From Epiperipatus broadwayi (Eukaryota > Onychophora > Udeonychophora > Euonychophora > Peripatidae): a stretch of DNA of 64,000 nucleotides. Positions 45,450 to 56,849 of the stretch are shown in pieces. Both the position numbers and the translations under genes were made by a program. The DNA is taken from contig JAQFVV010006221.1 of the NCBI GenBank assembly GCA_028023455.1, positions 4,541,166-4,605,165 on the forward strand, read 5' to 3'. Below the pieces are notes generated by a model. That model worked only from the letters and a program-made list of their open reading frames with translations, made no database searches and was not told the DNA's origin. Each line of letters starts with the position of its first letter. The first letter of the stretch is position 1.

Positions 45450-46150
45450 TAAATTGATACATATAAATATTTGCTTTAAAAATATATATTTTCAAAATGG
45501 ATTCAACAAAATAAAAAATTATTAAATTTTTAATTACAAAATGAAGTGAATAGATACATACTTTCACAAACGAATTGAATATCTGAACTAGACTTCATCT
45601 TATGAATTTTTGATTAGTAAAGAAAACAGCGAATTACAAAATAATTAAAAATTCAGGTTTTTCCCATTGTTCAAGATGTTCTTAATCTTAAATTTTGACA
45701 GGATTCATATTATTTTTGAAAAACAAATAAAATATCTAAAATCTAATTTGTATTTTAAAAATGCAATGAGAAAAAATTTACATATCTTTATGCTGAACAC
45801 ACAATAAAATATCAAAGCAAAAGTTCATTGGTCATTACAATAAAATTATTAAAATCAATTGAAGTTTAAAAAATTGAATTGATTTTAAAAAGAATATATA
45901 TATATATACAGTGATTTCTATTTATATATATATAAGAAGTTGCTAACAGTCACATGGTGCACTGACAGTGCATCCACCTTCCATGAATTCCAATCTGGAT
46001 TTGAATCGGACTTAGGGGTTTTCTTTCAGATAAAACCCATAATGAATTCTGCTAATTATCTATATTATTCAGTAAATTATATCTAGCTATTTTTTGCTAG
46101 AAGATAAACAAGAATGAGAAAACTACACAACCTCTCGGTGATTGCTGATT
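45450..46150. other. AT-rich intronic stretch
   Basis: Between b561 exons. It has TA microsatellites near 45,895 and 45,925. No gene or clear transposon is visible. Confidence 0.45.
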
Positions 46151-46154
46151 GAAC

Positions 46155-46280
46155 CATCAAACATCACATTATCACCATTTTTCCTGCATCCATTGATTAA
46201 TCTAGCTTGCACTGATTAACATTCCTGTATGGAAAGTTTTGCCTTTATGATAACTGCTGATTGGCAGGTTTTGTAATGTT
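46155..46280. repeat. Diverged copy of the foldback SINE-like family
   Basis: Contains ACATCACATTATCACC, then CATCCATTGATTAATC, then TGTATGGAAAGTTTTGCC. These are the end modules of the family at 27,096, 48,330, 54,930 and 63,608, here much shortened and changed. Confidence 0.55.
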
Positions 46281-47115
46281 TTTTGTTTCACTGTTTCTCT
46301 ACAATAAACTGTTGGAGAACTTTTAGCCTCAGTGGGTTATTTAAAGGCCATTTCATTTATATGAAGGTAATCAATCATTTTAGAGTATTAATTTGAGAAC
46401 CATTTTACAATATTTAAGATTTTCTATGAGTGAACAGGGCTTCATTTATGAATGCATTCGGAAAACACTTTAAGTTAAGACATCCAATTTTGCTTTTTTA
46501 TTTATGATAATTTTTTCCTTATGGCTAAGATATCTACTTTATATCATCATTTATATATCTTTGACTGAAGAAAGGAATAGGCACCTAAATGTCCTATAAT
46601 TAAGATTTACTTTATATTAGAGATAAAAAAAAACACAATTCATTTTAAATTTTTAATAAAAAAAATTCATTTAATTTATATATTTAAAAAAAAATGGTGT
46701 GAATTTAATTTGCACAGATCATAAAAAATACTTTTATTTCATAAGAAAGTTCAAATATCAAAACCAAACTAATTAAAAAATTACATTAAACTGACCAAAC
46801 AAATTTTCATTTTTCTTTCCTCGACCAGGAACTGATCAATTAATTTTAATTCACTATTAGATTAACTGCAAAAAAAAAGAAAAAATTTTATAAGCAATAT
46901 AGCAAAAGTAATTCTGAATACTTTTTATGTTTCAGTAATAAGGATATGTAATGACAACATTTGCATAATCAAATACTTTAAAAGAAAATTTAAGAGATAT
47001 TGCCATTCAAGCACCAAAGTAACAGATGGAACTTCAAATTAGAAGCGCTCAAGTCCGTTTCATTATTATTGGCTAAATCACATAAAACAATGTAAATAAA
47101 ATTTATTTATCTTTG
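46281..47115. other. AT-rich intronic stretch
   Basis: Nothing identifiable; A/T runs only. Confidence 0.4.
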
Positions 47116-47119
47116 GTAA

Positions 47120-47230
47120 CTTTTGTTTTAATATCATCTATGTTCTTTATTACTTTTTACAATGCTTTTTTACAATCCATTATTGACAGTTTCGATTATC
47201 CTGGCAATCTTCTTCAGATTTTCTACTTAT
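47120..47230. repeat. Single arm of the 0.6-kb hairpin family
   Basis: Shares ATCATCTATGTTCTTTATTA, ATTGACAGTTTCGATTA and GGCAATCTTCTTCAGA with 560-640. There is no inverted partner nearby. Confidence 0.7.
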
Positions 47231-47715
47231 CAAAATAAATAAGTGAAATTTGACAGAAATTTGTTATATTTTTTATTATTTAACATCACACATTGATCTC
47301 AAATTGCTAGTTAATTTAATCATATTGACTTTGTTTTTAAGGTTGAAACCATGTTTGTAATGTTTTTAGTAACTTTCTTTTAATTGTAAAAATAAGCAAT
47401 TTATTTAATCATATAACTTGCTGAAGAGGTTGTAAGAAATATATTGGCAATTGTTAAACATATATATATATTTAATTGTAAGAATTTTTAAAAATGAGAT
47501 TTGCTAATAAGATTACAAACAACATATAAATAAAAAAACTTAGAAGCTAACTTTTGTTTTTATTAAAAAAGCTACTCACATCTTAAAAAAAAAAACTACT
47601 GCACAAAACTTTAAATGAGTACATAGAGTGATTTCTGTCCAAATGTTTAATGATTCATTTTAAATAACTATTAATATATATTAGCTATACTGAATTATTT
47701 TTCTTTTTCCATATG

Positions 47716-47812
47716 TCAAAGCATCGGCTGGGAAGTGAACCCGTGACAACTATCTGCAAGCAATTGCTTGCTTGTAAGGCAGCTGCGCTGACCTCTCGGT
47801 TACCAATGCTTG
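47716..47812 (-). tRNA. tRNA-like sequence with long variable arm, probable pseudogene or SINE head
   Basis: On the minus strand GGTAACCGAGAGGTCAGCGC resembles an A box and D-arm of a Leu/Ser-type tRNA. The extended variable region AATTGCTTGCAGATAGTTG and a B-box-like GGGTTCACTTCCC follow. Arms pair only partly and no CCA-proximal acceptor pairing is convincing. It is more likely a tRNA-derived relic than a gene. Confidence 0.45.
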
Positions 47813-48149
47813 ACAAATGAATTATTATTCTTTTACTTTAAAATGCTTAAATCTATCTAATGCATTTTTTTAACACTTCAGTCTTTGAACTTTAACTATT
47901 TATTAAAAATTAAACTATAATAAAAAAAATTAAAAAATTTAACCAATACCTATTATCATTGGTACAAATACTCATAAATACATATGAACGATAAAATTTT
48001 AAATAAAGAAAAAGAATGTAAGTCAAAAAAATAAAAGTTAAAAATTAGTTTTGTAATAATTGTACAAACCAATCCATGAAATACAAGTACATTCACATGT
48101 GTCAGATGTTTAACCTTTAAGATAATAATTTTTATTAATCATTTATTAG

Positions 48150-48830
48150 ACTAGAGATTATCCACTTAAAGAATAATGTGTGTAGTATTGTAATAATTGG
48201 CCACTATATATACTGAACAATGATAAAGATATGTGTAAGAGATTGTGATCAGAGCCAACTGATGAGTGCTGAATTAGCATGAAATGTGCTCCTTAGGGAT
48301 CATACATCTTTTTCACATGTCTTTGATCAAACAGGCAAAACTCTCCATACAGTAGTGCCACCCTGTGCCAACCAGAGTAATCAATGGATGCCAGAAGGTT
48401 TGTGCATAAAATTCCCATTTAGTGCCTACTCAGCCAATATCCCATACTAGTTTCTGGCTTGTGGCCTTCGTCAGTGAGGAGCCTTGGATCTGAGAGCACT
48501 GCACCTAGATCTTAGAATCTGATGCAACCCTCCAGCAAACATCTTTTATCTGTACTTAACTAGATGGGGATTTTATGCACAAGCCTTCTGACATCCATTG
48601 ATTACTCTCATTGGCACAGAGTGGGACTACTGTATGGAGAGTTTTGCCTGTTTAATAACAGTTATGTGCTAGCATAAGAGATGGTGATCCAGTGATGTCT
48701 TTGATCATATGTTTATGATTAAATTACTCCATAAGATGTTAAAAGCAGATAGAACCAGTTCCTATCTTACATGAGAGTAGTGTAGTGACAATTACACTAC
48801 AGAAATATTATTCATTATGATGGATCTTTA
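48150..48830. repeat. Older foldback repeat interrupted by a SINE-like insertion
   Basis: Sequence at 48,150-48,316 and 48,708-48,830 is collinear with 60,870-61,275: TTAGACTAGAGATTATCC, GAACAATGATAAAGATATG, TTATACTACAGAAATATTATT-type landmarks. The insert at 48,330-48,694 splits it. The order of events is clear: this repeat was present first. Confidence 0.7.
48330..48694. mobile_element. Foldback SINE-like element with 13-bp target duplication
   Basis: ATGTCTTTGATCA lies on both sides (48,317-48,329 and 48,695-48,707). The left part (AAACAGGCAAAACTCTCC, then AATCAATGGATGCCAGAAG) is repeated inverted at the right (CTTCTGACATCCATTGATT, then GGAGAGTTTTGCCTG). The central core CATACTAGTTTCTGGC, then GTCAGTGAGG is shared with the 27-kb copy. 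Confidence 0.8.
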
Positions 48831-49700
48831 GTCTGTTTATTTTCTGAAACAATTTTTTCTCTGAAAAACTTCATTACCTCACCAAATTCTGATTCCTATT
48901 ATGTTCTATCACTCACTATATTCACCCACTGAAAACAATCAATATTACACCCAAGAACCCAATAATCTTTATATTGTAAATGAAAATCGTCTCACAAAAA
49001 TCATGCTCACAATTACCATAAATTATTTTTAATTGCTCTGAATAATCTGTGCCAAATCCAATGAAGATCTGACCTTACAATAGTAGATTGAGTAGCTATC
49101 ATACACCTAGCAAACTGATACAATTTTGCCATCATGTTTTTCAAATAATACAGAATGTCATTAATGAATTTTTCTTATGCCCTTAAGTTAAGACCCATAT
49201 ATCACTTCCTCGCAATAAATTTGTTAAAATAATACCATACACAACTAATTTAGTTGAAATATAGTATTATGATAAAATACCTTTTCTTTTGACTTGTTAA
49301 ATGTAGTAGAAATATACTGAAGTCCATTTTGGAACCTCAAAAGCAAAGTCAACCTTTTCACCTAAAAAGCTATCAAGATAAATAAAATGAGTAACATTTT
49401 CAAGCCAATAAACATAAGGTGTACATTTCCATCACTTTCAATTGTAGTTAACAAATGAGTAAATGGAAAATGCATAATTTGTCAGCAAAATTTCCACAAA
49501 TTTTATTTTTTATTTGTGGATTTTTTTCAGTCAAAAACCTAAATTTCTTTAGGTTTTAACATCAAATGGTTTACAAGAATTGTCTCCTAATGACAACAAA
49601 AAGCTGTCATATTTTTTTTCTGACTGTTCTGAAATCAGAATAAAAGACTGATTTCTATTTATAATTCATAGAAAAACCAAATAACTCAAGGGTTCATTAT
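48831..49700. other. AT-rich intronic stretch
   Basis: Between the 54-kb and 45-kb exons of b561; no identifiable feature. Confidence 0.4.
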
Positions 49701-50170
49701 CAATCCACTACAGAATGAAGTTCTCTCCAAGTTCAATCCACGTTCTCCAATCTTTAGCTTTTCTTCTCCACATCATTCCTGCACACTTTCTTCTTTCATC
49801 CATCCATCTCACATGTAGTCTCTTTCTGGGTCTTTTACAATATCTTGGAATCCAGTTTAAGATTTCAACTGTCCATCAATTATCATCTCTTCTAGCAATA
49901 TGTCCAGCCCAACTCCATTTCAGTCTTAATTTTTTCAATGAGGTCAGTAATATCTATTTGTTCTCTTATCCATATATTGTGTTTTCGATCTCTTCTTGTT
50001 ATTCCCAGCATTGGTCTTCTATTAAATGTCCAAGTCTCAGCTCCATAAGTAAGAACTGGTAAAACACATTTATTAAAAACCTTCCTTTTCAAACACATAG
50101 GCATATTTCCTTTTAGTATCAAGTTTAATTCTATGATTAATTTCATCTAGGGTTCTTTGAATATGTATAT
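49700..50170 (-). pseudogene. RTE-like LINE, C-terminal ORF fragment
   Basis: The minus frame at 50,146-49,892 reads KRKVFNKCVLPVLTYGAETW, then MLGITRRDRKHN and DITDLIEKI. This is the canonical tail of RTE-like LINE polymerases. Past its stop, other frames to about 49,715 continue the WxRWxD..R pattern near GAGATGGATGGATGAAAG. The copy is truncated and shifted. A hAT-like MITE abuts its upstream end at 50,171. Confidence 0.8.
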
Positions 50171-50770
50171 CAGGGATGGCCAAGACACTGATTGCAAATG
50201 ACTGCAAGGTCTCTGGAAGATGACTGTGCAACTGGCAATGAACATTAAATTGCAGTGATAAATTCAGAGCTAATTTAAATATAAAAAAATAAAAATAAAT
50301 TTAAAAAAATCAAAATTATTCTCATTTAAAAATAGTTAAATTTAAAATAACACCTGTTGTTATTGTCAATCTCAAAAATAAACCCAGATTGGAAGAAGCT
50401 GAAAAGAATTAAATTATTTTTGTATAACACTAGAGATAAAATTCTTAAAAATATTTAATTACTGTTTTCCCAAGGAGAAATGAAAATAACTTGTTCTGGA
50501 GAAACAAGTATTTTAATGAATTGACTTTAAAACAAAGAAGTTGTGAACTTTTTAAAATACTTCATCTAGCCAGCAAATATTTTCCAAGGAGATTTAAAAA
50601 GAGAACAGGACTTTGAACCATTATTTTTTTCCATTCCCGTTCTTGTTCCAACAAAAATTAAATTTTTTTTTCTAGTTTCTGGTTCGAAGCCCTGAAAGAA
50701 ATATAGTCACCCTCAGGTACACTTTCACCAAAAAAGTTGATACCAACATCTAAAAGTCTGGCCATCCCTG
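50171..50770. mobile_element. hAT-like non-autonomous element (MITE)
   Basis: Inverted ends CAGGGATGGCCAAGACACTG and the complement of AAAAGTCTGGCCATCCCTG. The CAGGG(A/G)TGGCCA end is typical of hAT elements. Flanking octamers ATGTATAT and ATATATAC are similar (6 of 8), consistent with an aged 8-bp target duplication. 600 bp, no transposase frame. Confidence 0.7.
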
Positions 50771-50779
50771 ATATATACT

Positions 50780-52130
50780 ATAACAGCTTTAAGTAGGAAG
50801 ACTTTAAAAGGGCAACTTTATTAGGCCATGTTAGGTCAAAACAAATTGTAAAAAAATTGACTTTTTCCGGACAAATATATAAAAAACTTTGAGTTTGTAT
50901 AAAACAGAATTTAATATATTAAAGATTATTAATTTTAATACATACTGGATTTGTTCATTTTCGATACTTCATACTATTATAATCAAAAATAATTTATTGA
51001 TTTGTATTTTTATTTTGCTAGTTTATTCAGAGATTAGTTCCAGTCCCCGCTCTTACTCTTTTTCCTTTAAGAAAATGTGCAGTATTTAAAATAATTTAAT
51101 TCTTCATTATCTGATGACTGAAATATGTGTTTATACACATTAGTAAACCCATCCGTCTTTTGATTCCTATGATGAAACATAAAAATGTCAGACGAAGTAC
51201 AAAAATCCAACTGGAAACATTTTAAAAGACAAAATAGAAACATGGAGATCATGGCAATTAGGTTTGTTAATTTATAGACATTTATTTAAATGCCTGTATA
51301 GTTTAGTATAGTGATGAAGTAATGAATTAAAGAGCTAAAGATTCTAAACCAGTAAATGGAAACAATTGCCAATAACAGTTACTATAAATGAAATGTCTTT
51401 TTATTAAAGTTATATCACCCCACTGTCATATTTAAAAAAAAAAAACATTTTAAACATTTCTTAATATAGCCAGTATTTAAACATGCTAAATATTGCTTAT
51501 TTAAAATTTAATTATTTCATTAAGTTTAAAATTAGGTTCATATTACTAGTACATTTCTACTTTAAATTATCAATTTACCTAGCAATAAAATTACAATTAT
51601 TATATTAGTTTCATGGAAATTAATATCTTTGTTGAGTGATAACTTAGTTTTACTTACAAACAAATTAATTTTGAATAAAACAAAGGTTTACATTTGTTAT
51701 TGAATCTACAATATGTTAGTCTCTTGTAACCTAGCAACAGTTATGTTTTTGGAAAAAATAAATTTATTTTTCACATAAAATTATTTTTAAATATAACTAA
51801 TTTAAAAAATTGACTTTTATTTATGCCTAATATATTTATAAATGATGACTTTTAATGAGGGGGAGAGGTAATGAATGAATTATATTTATTTTCAATAAAG
51901 AAATGGCCTTTTTTTTTGAGAATGTGTTTCTATTTATTAATCAAGACAAAATTTATCTATAAGCTATTTTTTACAACTAAAATTATATTTTTAAAAAAGT
52001 TATATAATTAAGCGGATAATAACATGGATATAAAGAATTTTACAATAATATATTTTTTTTTTTTTTTTTTCCTTTTTTGGGTGGAGAAGGGGGGGATAAG
52101 GAGGGGGAAGAGGCAAAACACACTTATTAA
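50780..52130. other. AT-rich intronic stretch
   Basis: No gene or repeat recognised. A homopolymer region (T run, then GA-rich) lies at 52,050-52,115. Confidence 0.4.
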
Positions 52131-52134
52131 ATAA

Positions 52135-52330
52135 TCAGTCTTCTTATACTTTTAAACAAATAATTCTTATTAATATAATAACAATTTTGACTGTCCCTGA
52201 CAGTCTTCTTCAGATCTACAAAAATTCAAATATTATAAATTTTTGTAAATCTGAAGAAGATTGTCAGGGATAGTCAAAACTGTTATTATATTAATAAAAA
52301 TTATTTGCTTAAAGGTGTAAGAAGACTGTG
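52135..52330. repeat. Foldback hairpin repeat with about 85-bp arms
   Basis: CAGTCTTCTTATACTTTTAA, then TTTTGACTGTCCCTGACAG, then TCTTCTTCAGATCTACAAAAA is followed by the complementary series in reverse to about 52,330 (AAGGTGTAAGAAGACTG). It shares the CTTCTTCAGA/TCTGAAGAAG core with the family at 564-745. Confidence 0.85.
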
Positions 52331-52929
52331 ATTAAGATTGAATTACTATTAATGACTGCAGACATAGATGCTTGGATTTATATTCCACGATATAAGGCAC
52401 ATAGTTTCTCAGTTGTGGAGACAGGTAATATTTTGGATTTTTTGGTGAACAGATTTTTTTAAAGAATCCATTATTGAAAAATCACATTTACTGTGGATTA
52501 AACATGTGAAATGAATGAATAATCAAGACTTTGTAAATAAATATTTTGTCCTTAATTTGGGTATGGTTTTGTGGAAGACTGCTCTATCTAAAAGTGCAAT
52601 ATTGATTGTTTTCTTTGGGAAGATATGGCTGAGAATAAAATACAATAGAAAGTTGCAATTAAACAAGGTCTTGAAGTATTTTAGAAAAAAAAGTTTGCAT
52701 AAGACAAAAGATCAAATTGTAAAACAATATATCAGTGAATCCTATATATGGGTGTATGTATGAATCATGAATTAGTTTATATTGTTAATGTAAAACTTAT
52801 GTTGTAGTAATAGCAGTAACAGCGGCAGTAGTAATAATGTAATATTTGCTATCTTTTTATTTTGCTTTTGGAGAGTCCATATGTGTTGTGAGTGGTCACT
52901 GATGATGATGATTTGGTTAATATCTGTTA

Positions 52930-53540
52930 TTTAAACATGTGGTTCTGTTTTAATGCAACAATCAATTTAACCGAAGAGAAAATTGTGGATGTTTTTTAAT
53001 TTATTCCAAATTTTTAAATATCTGCTGAGGGTTTGAGCCATGCATACCAACTGGTTCCTCCCCCACAAGAGGTTTCTTAACAACATTGACCCTACCTGCC
53101 CAATCTGCAAGAGGCATGATGATATGTTTGACCACATCGTTTGCTCATGTACCAGACTTGGAAATATCAAGCTTTTAATTTTCCAAAATACAAAGATTGA
53201 TATTTACAGAATCCTCTCTCTAAAAGAATCTCTATAAAGTAAGCAGTTTCCAATTATAAGAATGTCAGTATTTCTCACCCGCTGTAAGATGCAAGTTAGT
53301 CTTCACAACTGCTCTGCTGGACCCAGACAGTCTATTCATATCTCTTTTAAAGAAAATCAAGCATAAAGACATGACCCTTTCCTCCAGGTTTCTATTTGAA
53401 GAAACCTGGAATCTATTCCAAATTCCAAAGCCCAATACATTTCCAGATAGCTGATGACAACGATCTGTAAACCACAGGATTAATTCCATACCCAGGATTA
53501 ATATCTCTACAAACCTCCACTATCAACCCAGTAGTAACAT
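52930..53540 (+). pseudogene. LINE C-terminal zinc-knuckle fragment
   Basis: The frame at 53,040-53,237 has PTCPICKRHDDMFDHIVCSC, the CxxC...HxxxxC motif at the end of many non-LTR retrotransposon polymerases. A shifted frame near 53,325-53,450 gives KKIKHKDMTLSSRFLFEETW, possibly the continuation. There are no catalytic motifs. The clade is uncertain. Confidence 0.55.
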
Positions 53541-53922
53541 TATAGACTCCTGTTTAGTCAATGTACTTTAAGAAGTAAATGTATAAAAAACCAATATTCT
53601 CCCTAAATAAAATTCTTTTAAAACTAATATGAAATTACTGGAAATGCAAAAAAAAGAAGAATAAAAAGATAAAATAAGGAGTAGATTTAAAAAAAAAAAA
53701 AGAATAAACATTATTAAGGAAAGAAAAAAGCATGGGAAAATTATAAAAAATGTATATATATATACAGTGTATATTTTAAAAAATAAATGCTAAAAGATAA
53801 ATCTTTCTTTTTTATTATTATTAAGTATAATGTAATTATCCTAAAGGAATCTCTAATAATAATAAAAAGAACAATTAACTGCTAGTAAATTAGTTTTTTT
53901 TTTTAATGATAGTTTGACTTAC

Positions 53923-54131
53923 CTGAATAGAAAATGCAATCATAGTAGAGATCCCCAACCAACTGTGCAAGCTATATAAATTTGGTATTGGAGGAGTTCT
54001 TAAATCATGCGAGTCAAACGCAGCCTTAGCAGCAACAACCATTAAACAGAACGCAACTCCTTGAAAGGCTGCATGAAGTTGTTTAATAGCAAGTTTGGAT
54101 TCTTTGCGGAAAACTCGATAAAAGAGAGCAG
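53923..54131 (-). CDS. CYB561: Cytochrome b561 family, internal exon (helices 3-4)
   Basis: A 209-nt exon with acceptor TTTTTCAG ending at 54,132 and donor GTAAGT starting at 53,922. It starts with the last two bases of a codon (Ala with an upstream G), then reads LFYRVFRKESKLAIKQLHAA. That is the family's YRxFR...K..LH region, with the haem-ligand His of helix 3 and basic residues linked to ascorbate binding. FCLMVVAAKAAFDSH follows, then LYSLHSWLGI with the helix-4 haem His. It ends ...FSIQ and joins in phase 0 to the 45-kb exon. The preceding exons (helices 1-2) were not found up to 64,000. Confidence 0.92.
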
Positions 54132-54269
54132 CTGAAAAATGATTTAGAAAAATAAGTAATAAAACAGTAATAATAGGAGTTTGATCTTATTTATATAAAA
54201 CATGAAAGAAATTTGCATATCAATCATATAATATTTGAAATAAAGGCATTCTTCATATACCTGGAGCTT

Positions 54270-54590
54270 AATTGTAAATATAGGGGATTTGAACACAAAC
54301 TTTCAAGCGCCCTTCAACTATCCACACTATCTCATACCACTGATTCACATGACCACACACATGTAGAAAAGATAAATAATCATTAATACTAGTATTTCGT
54401 GCTAAACCAGCACTCATCAGTTGGTCCAGATTATCATCTGCTACATATATATATAAGTAGGGTTCAGCACGAAATACGTATATTGATGATTATTTATCTT
54501 TTCTATGTGTGCGTAGTCATGTGTATCAGTGATATGAGATAGTATGGATAGATGAAGGCTGCTTGAAAGTCTGTGTTCAAATCCCCTATA
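54270..54590. repeat. Foldback copy of a tRNA-like SINE family
   Basis: GGGGATTTGAACACAAACTT on the left pairs with AAGTCTGTGTTCAAATCCCC on the right. Between them CGTGCTAAACCAGCACTCAT pairs loosely with GGGTTCAGCACGAAATACG. The B-box-like GTGTTCAAATCCCC and A-box-like TATGAGATAGTATGG in the right arm indicate a tRNA-derived head. Related copies lie at 56,050-56,225 and 62,060-62,245. Confidence 0.75.
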
Positions 54591-54929
54591 TATCAATCAC
54601 ATAAAAATATAAATAATCGAATAAGATGTGATGTTCTAGCAGCGGAAGTAACAAATGTGCTTCAATTTAGGAAACTTCAATCTCAAGTCTAGTAATCTAC
54701 CTTTGTATTAACTGCACAAGATTTAATAAGACTACAGAAGTATTAGTCATTATGCTAAGTATATAAATATAATGTTTATGCATGAAAGTATATATATATT
54801 TAATCACATTTATGGATGCCTTACAAATCTTAAATTCAAAATTAAATTAATAATAATAAAATGAAATATATACATTTACTGAAAACTGATAACATTTTAA
54901 TACAGTAATGCCAATATATATTTTGAAAC

Positions 54930-55510
54930 AGGCAAAACTTTCCATACAGTAGTGCCACTCAGTGCCAGCCAGAGTAATCAATGGACGCCAGAAGGCTTGT
55001 GCATAAAATCCCCATTTAGTGCCTCCCAATATCTCCAGACTAGTTCCTGGCTTGTGGCTTTCATCAGTGAGGAGCCTTGGATCTGAGAGCACTGCACCTA
55101 GATCTTAGGATCTAATGCAACCCTCCAGCAGACACATTTTATCTCTACTTAACTACAAAACTATGAGAATGAAATTGAAAACAGAATAATATTTTCAATC
55201 TAAGCTCAATCGCTTATATAGTCATATGGGTCTGAACTCAGTTCAGCACCCATACATTTTGGTGTCTGGCTCTTTAACAACCATAGCCACCACTATCCTA
55301 GTAGGCAGGATTGGTGTTAAACCACTAAACATCACATGATCACCACTTCTCATGCTTGCACTTAACAGTTATTAAAACAGGCAAAACTCTCCATACAGTA
55401 GTGCCACTCAGTGCCAGCTAGACTTTTATGGAGAGTTTTGCCTGTTTTAATAACAGTTAAGTGAAAGCATGAGAAGTGGTGATCAAGTGATGTTTAGTGG
55501 TTTAATATAT
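54930..55510. mobile_element. Foldback SINE-like element (large copy)
   Basis: It starts ACAGGCAAAACTTTCCATAC and contains the full inverted body (GGATCTGAGAGCACTGC, GATCTTAGGATCTAATGC). The middle module has the B-box complement GGGTCTGAACTCAG and TAGTAGGCAGGATTGG. A second inverted end module lies at 55,375, followed directly by the same end module in direct orientation (TATGGAGAGTTTTGCCTG, 55,428-55,446). It uses the same modules as 27,096-27,846. The minus frame at 54,847-55,092 is repeat sequence. Confidence 0.75.
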
Positions 55511-55519
55511 ATTTTGCTA

Positions 55520-56045
55520 AGCAATATATGTTGAAGCCCTCAGAGAAGCATTTTTTCATAATTAGTATTAAAAAAATACTATGAATTTTATTTTGGGTGT
55601 AAAGTAAGTCAATACAAGTAGTGATTTCTTCATATTTAATATATGACTTCACACAAGATTACTTACACCATGACCAAATGATTTGCATCATTTTCACACC
55701 AAAAAATAGTTTAATGAAACATCCTTATATAGCATTTGCAATGAGATCTTTTCATCAATGTGCCATATTTCTGGTATCAAATTCTACAAAGTATATTTTA
55801 AGTTATAAGAAAATCAAATAAGGCAAATGGATTATAAACGAAAAAAATTGAAGAAAATTTTTATCCAATATTCCAGGATATCTGCTCTTACAAATACACC
55901 ACATTCACTATCATGAGAATGTCTGGTATTAATCTTGATGGTAAATTGAATTTATCCAATAGAGCATTGTAAACTTTTAGATTAAAGATTATAAAATTGC
56001 AATCCACTGCTGCATGCTAGAAAAAAAAATTCCCAACAGTCCATA
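55520..56045. other. AT-rich stretch
   Basis: No gene or repeat recognised. Confidence 0.4.
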
Positions 56046-56049
56046 TGTA

Positions 56050-56225
56050 ATATAGGGTATATAAGCACAGACTTTCAAATGACCCACCACTCTCCACTCT
56101 ATCTAATAACACTGATACACTTAAACACATATATGTTGAAAAGATAAATAATCACCCATTTACGTATTTCATGCTAAACCAGCAATCATCAGTTGGTCCA
56201 GATTATCATCTCTACACATATATAT
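56050..56225 (-). repeat. tRNA-like SINE copy (minus orientation)
   Basis: Collinear with the left arm at 54,270: GCACAGACTTTCAAATG, then AAAGATAAATAATCA, then AGCAATCATCAGTTGGTCCA. Aged copy without the inverted partner. Confidence 0.7.
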
Positions 56226-56849
56226 TGCAAGTGCTCAGATTCAAAGAATACTTCTTAGAAGATAGAGATGTGTTTTATAAAAATGATAATTCAGTCATAA
56301 GGCTGTTTGGCTATGAACATAGTTTGGGTCATTATTTTTTTCAAAAGTTATATTAAGAGTAGTGATTCTTCAATAACAAAAATAAATTTTCTTCTGTATC
56401 TTGAAAACATGAAAAAGATTTATATGGCAATATTAAAATTGCATTTAGAAAAGATTCAGTAGCAGAAATATAAATACAATATTTATGGAGATCTAAACAC
56501 CATTTGTTGGACTGCAATCAAGTTGCTGCTTTTTATGCAAGATATCAAAGGAATGAGCAAAAAATACTATATTCAGAAAGATTAATCAAAATTTACTTCA
56601 TTTGTTCCATCAGAAAAATACTATGAATTGTGCATTTGTTTAACCTAACAAAGTATAGCTTCTTTTTTGCACTTTAAGCAAGTACTTATTTTCTTTAAAA
56701 AAAATCTTTGTTTAAGTCATGGATAAAATATAAACTGAATTCATATATTTTGAAACAAGGATGCCAAAATGTAAAGAATACATACCATTAAAACACCAAA
56801 GCTCTAGTGTAAAGAAAATCAATCCACCACACAATTAATATCTCTTCAA

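Noticed and set aside
45955-46020. Possible tRNA (GTGCACTGACAGTGC and a B-box-like string)
   Set aside because: Stems do not pair and there is no plausible anticodon arm.
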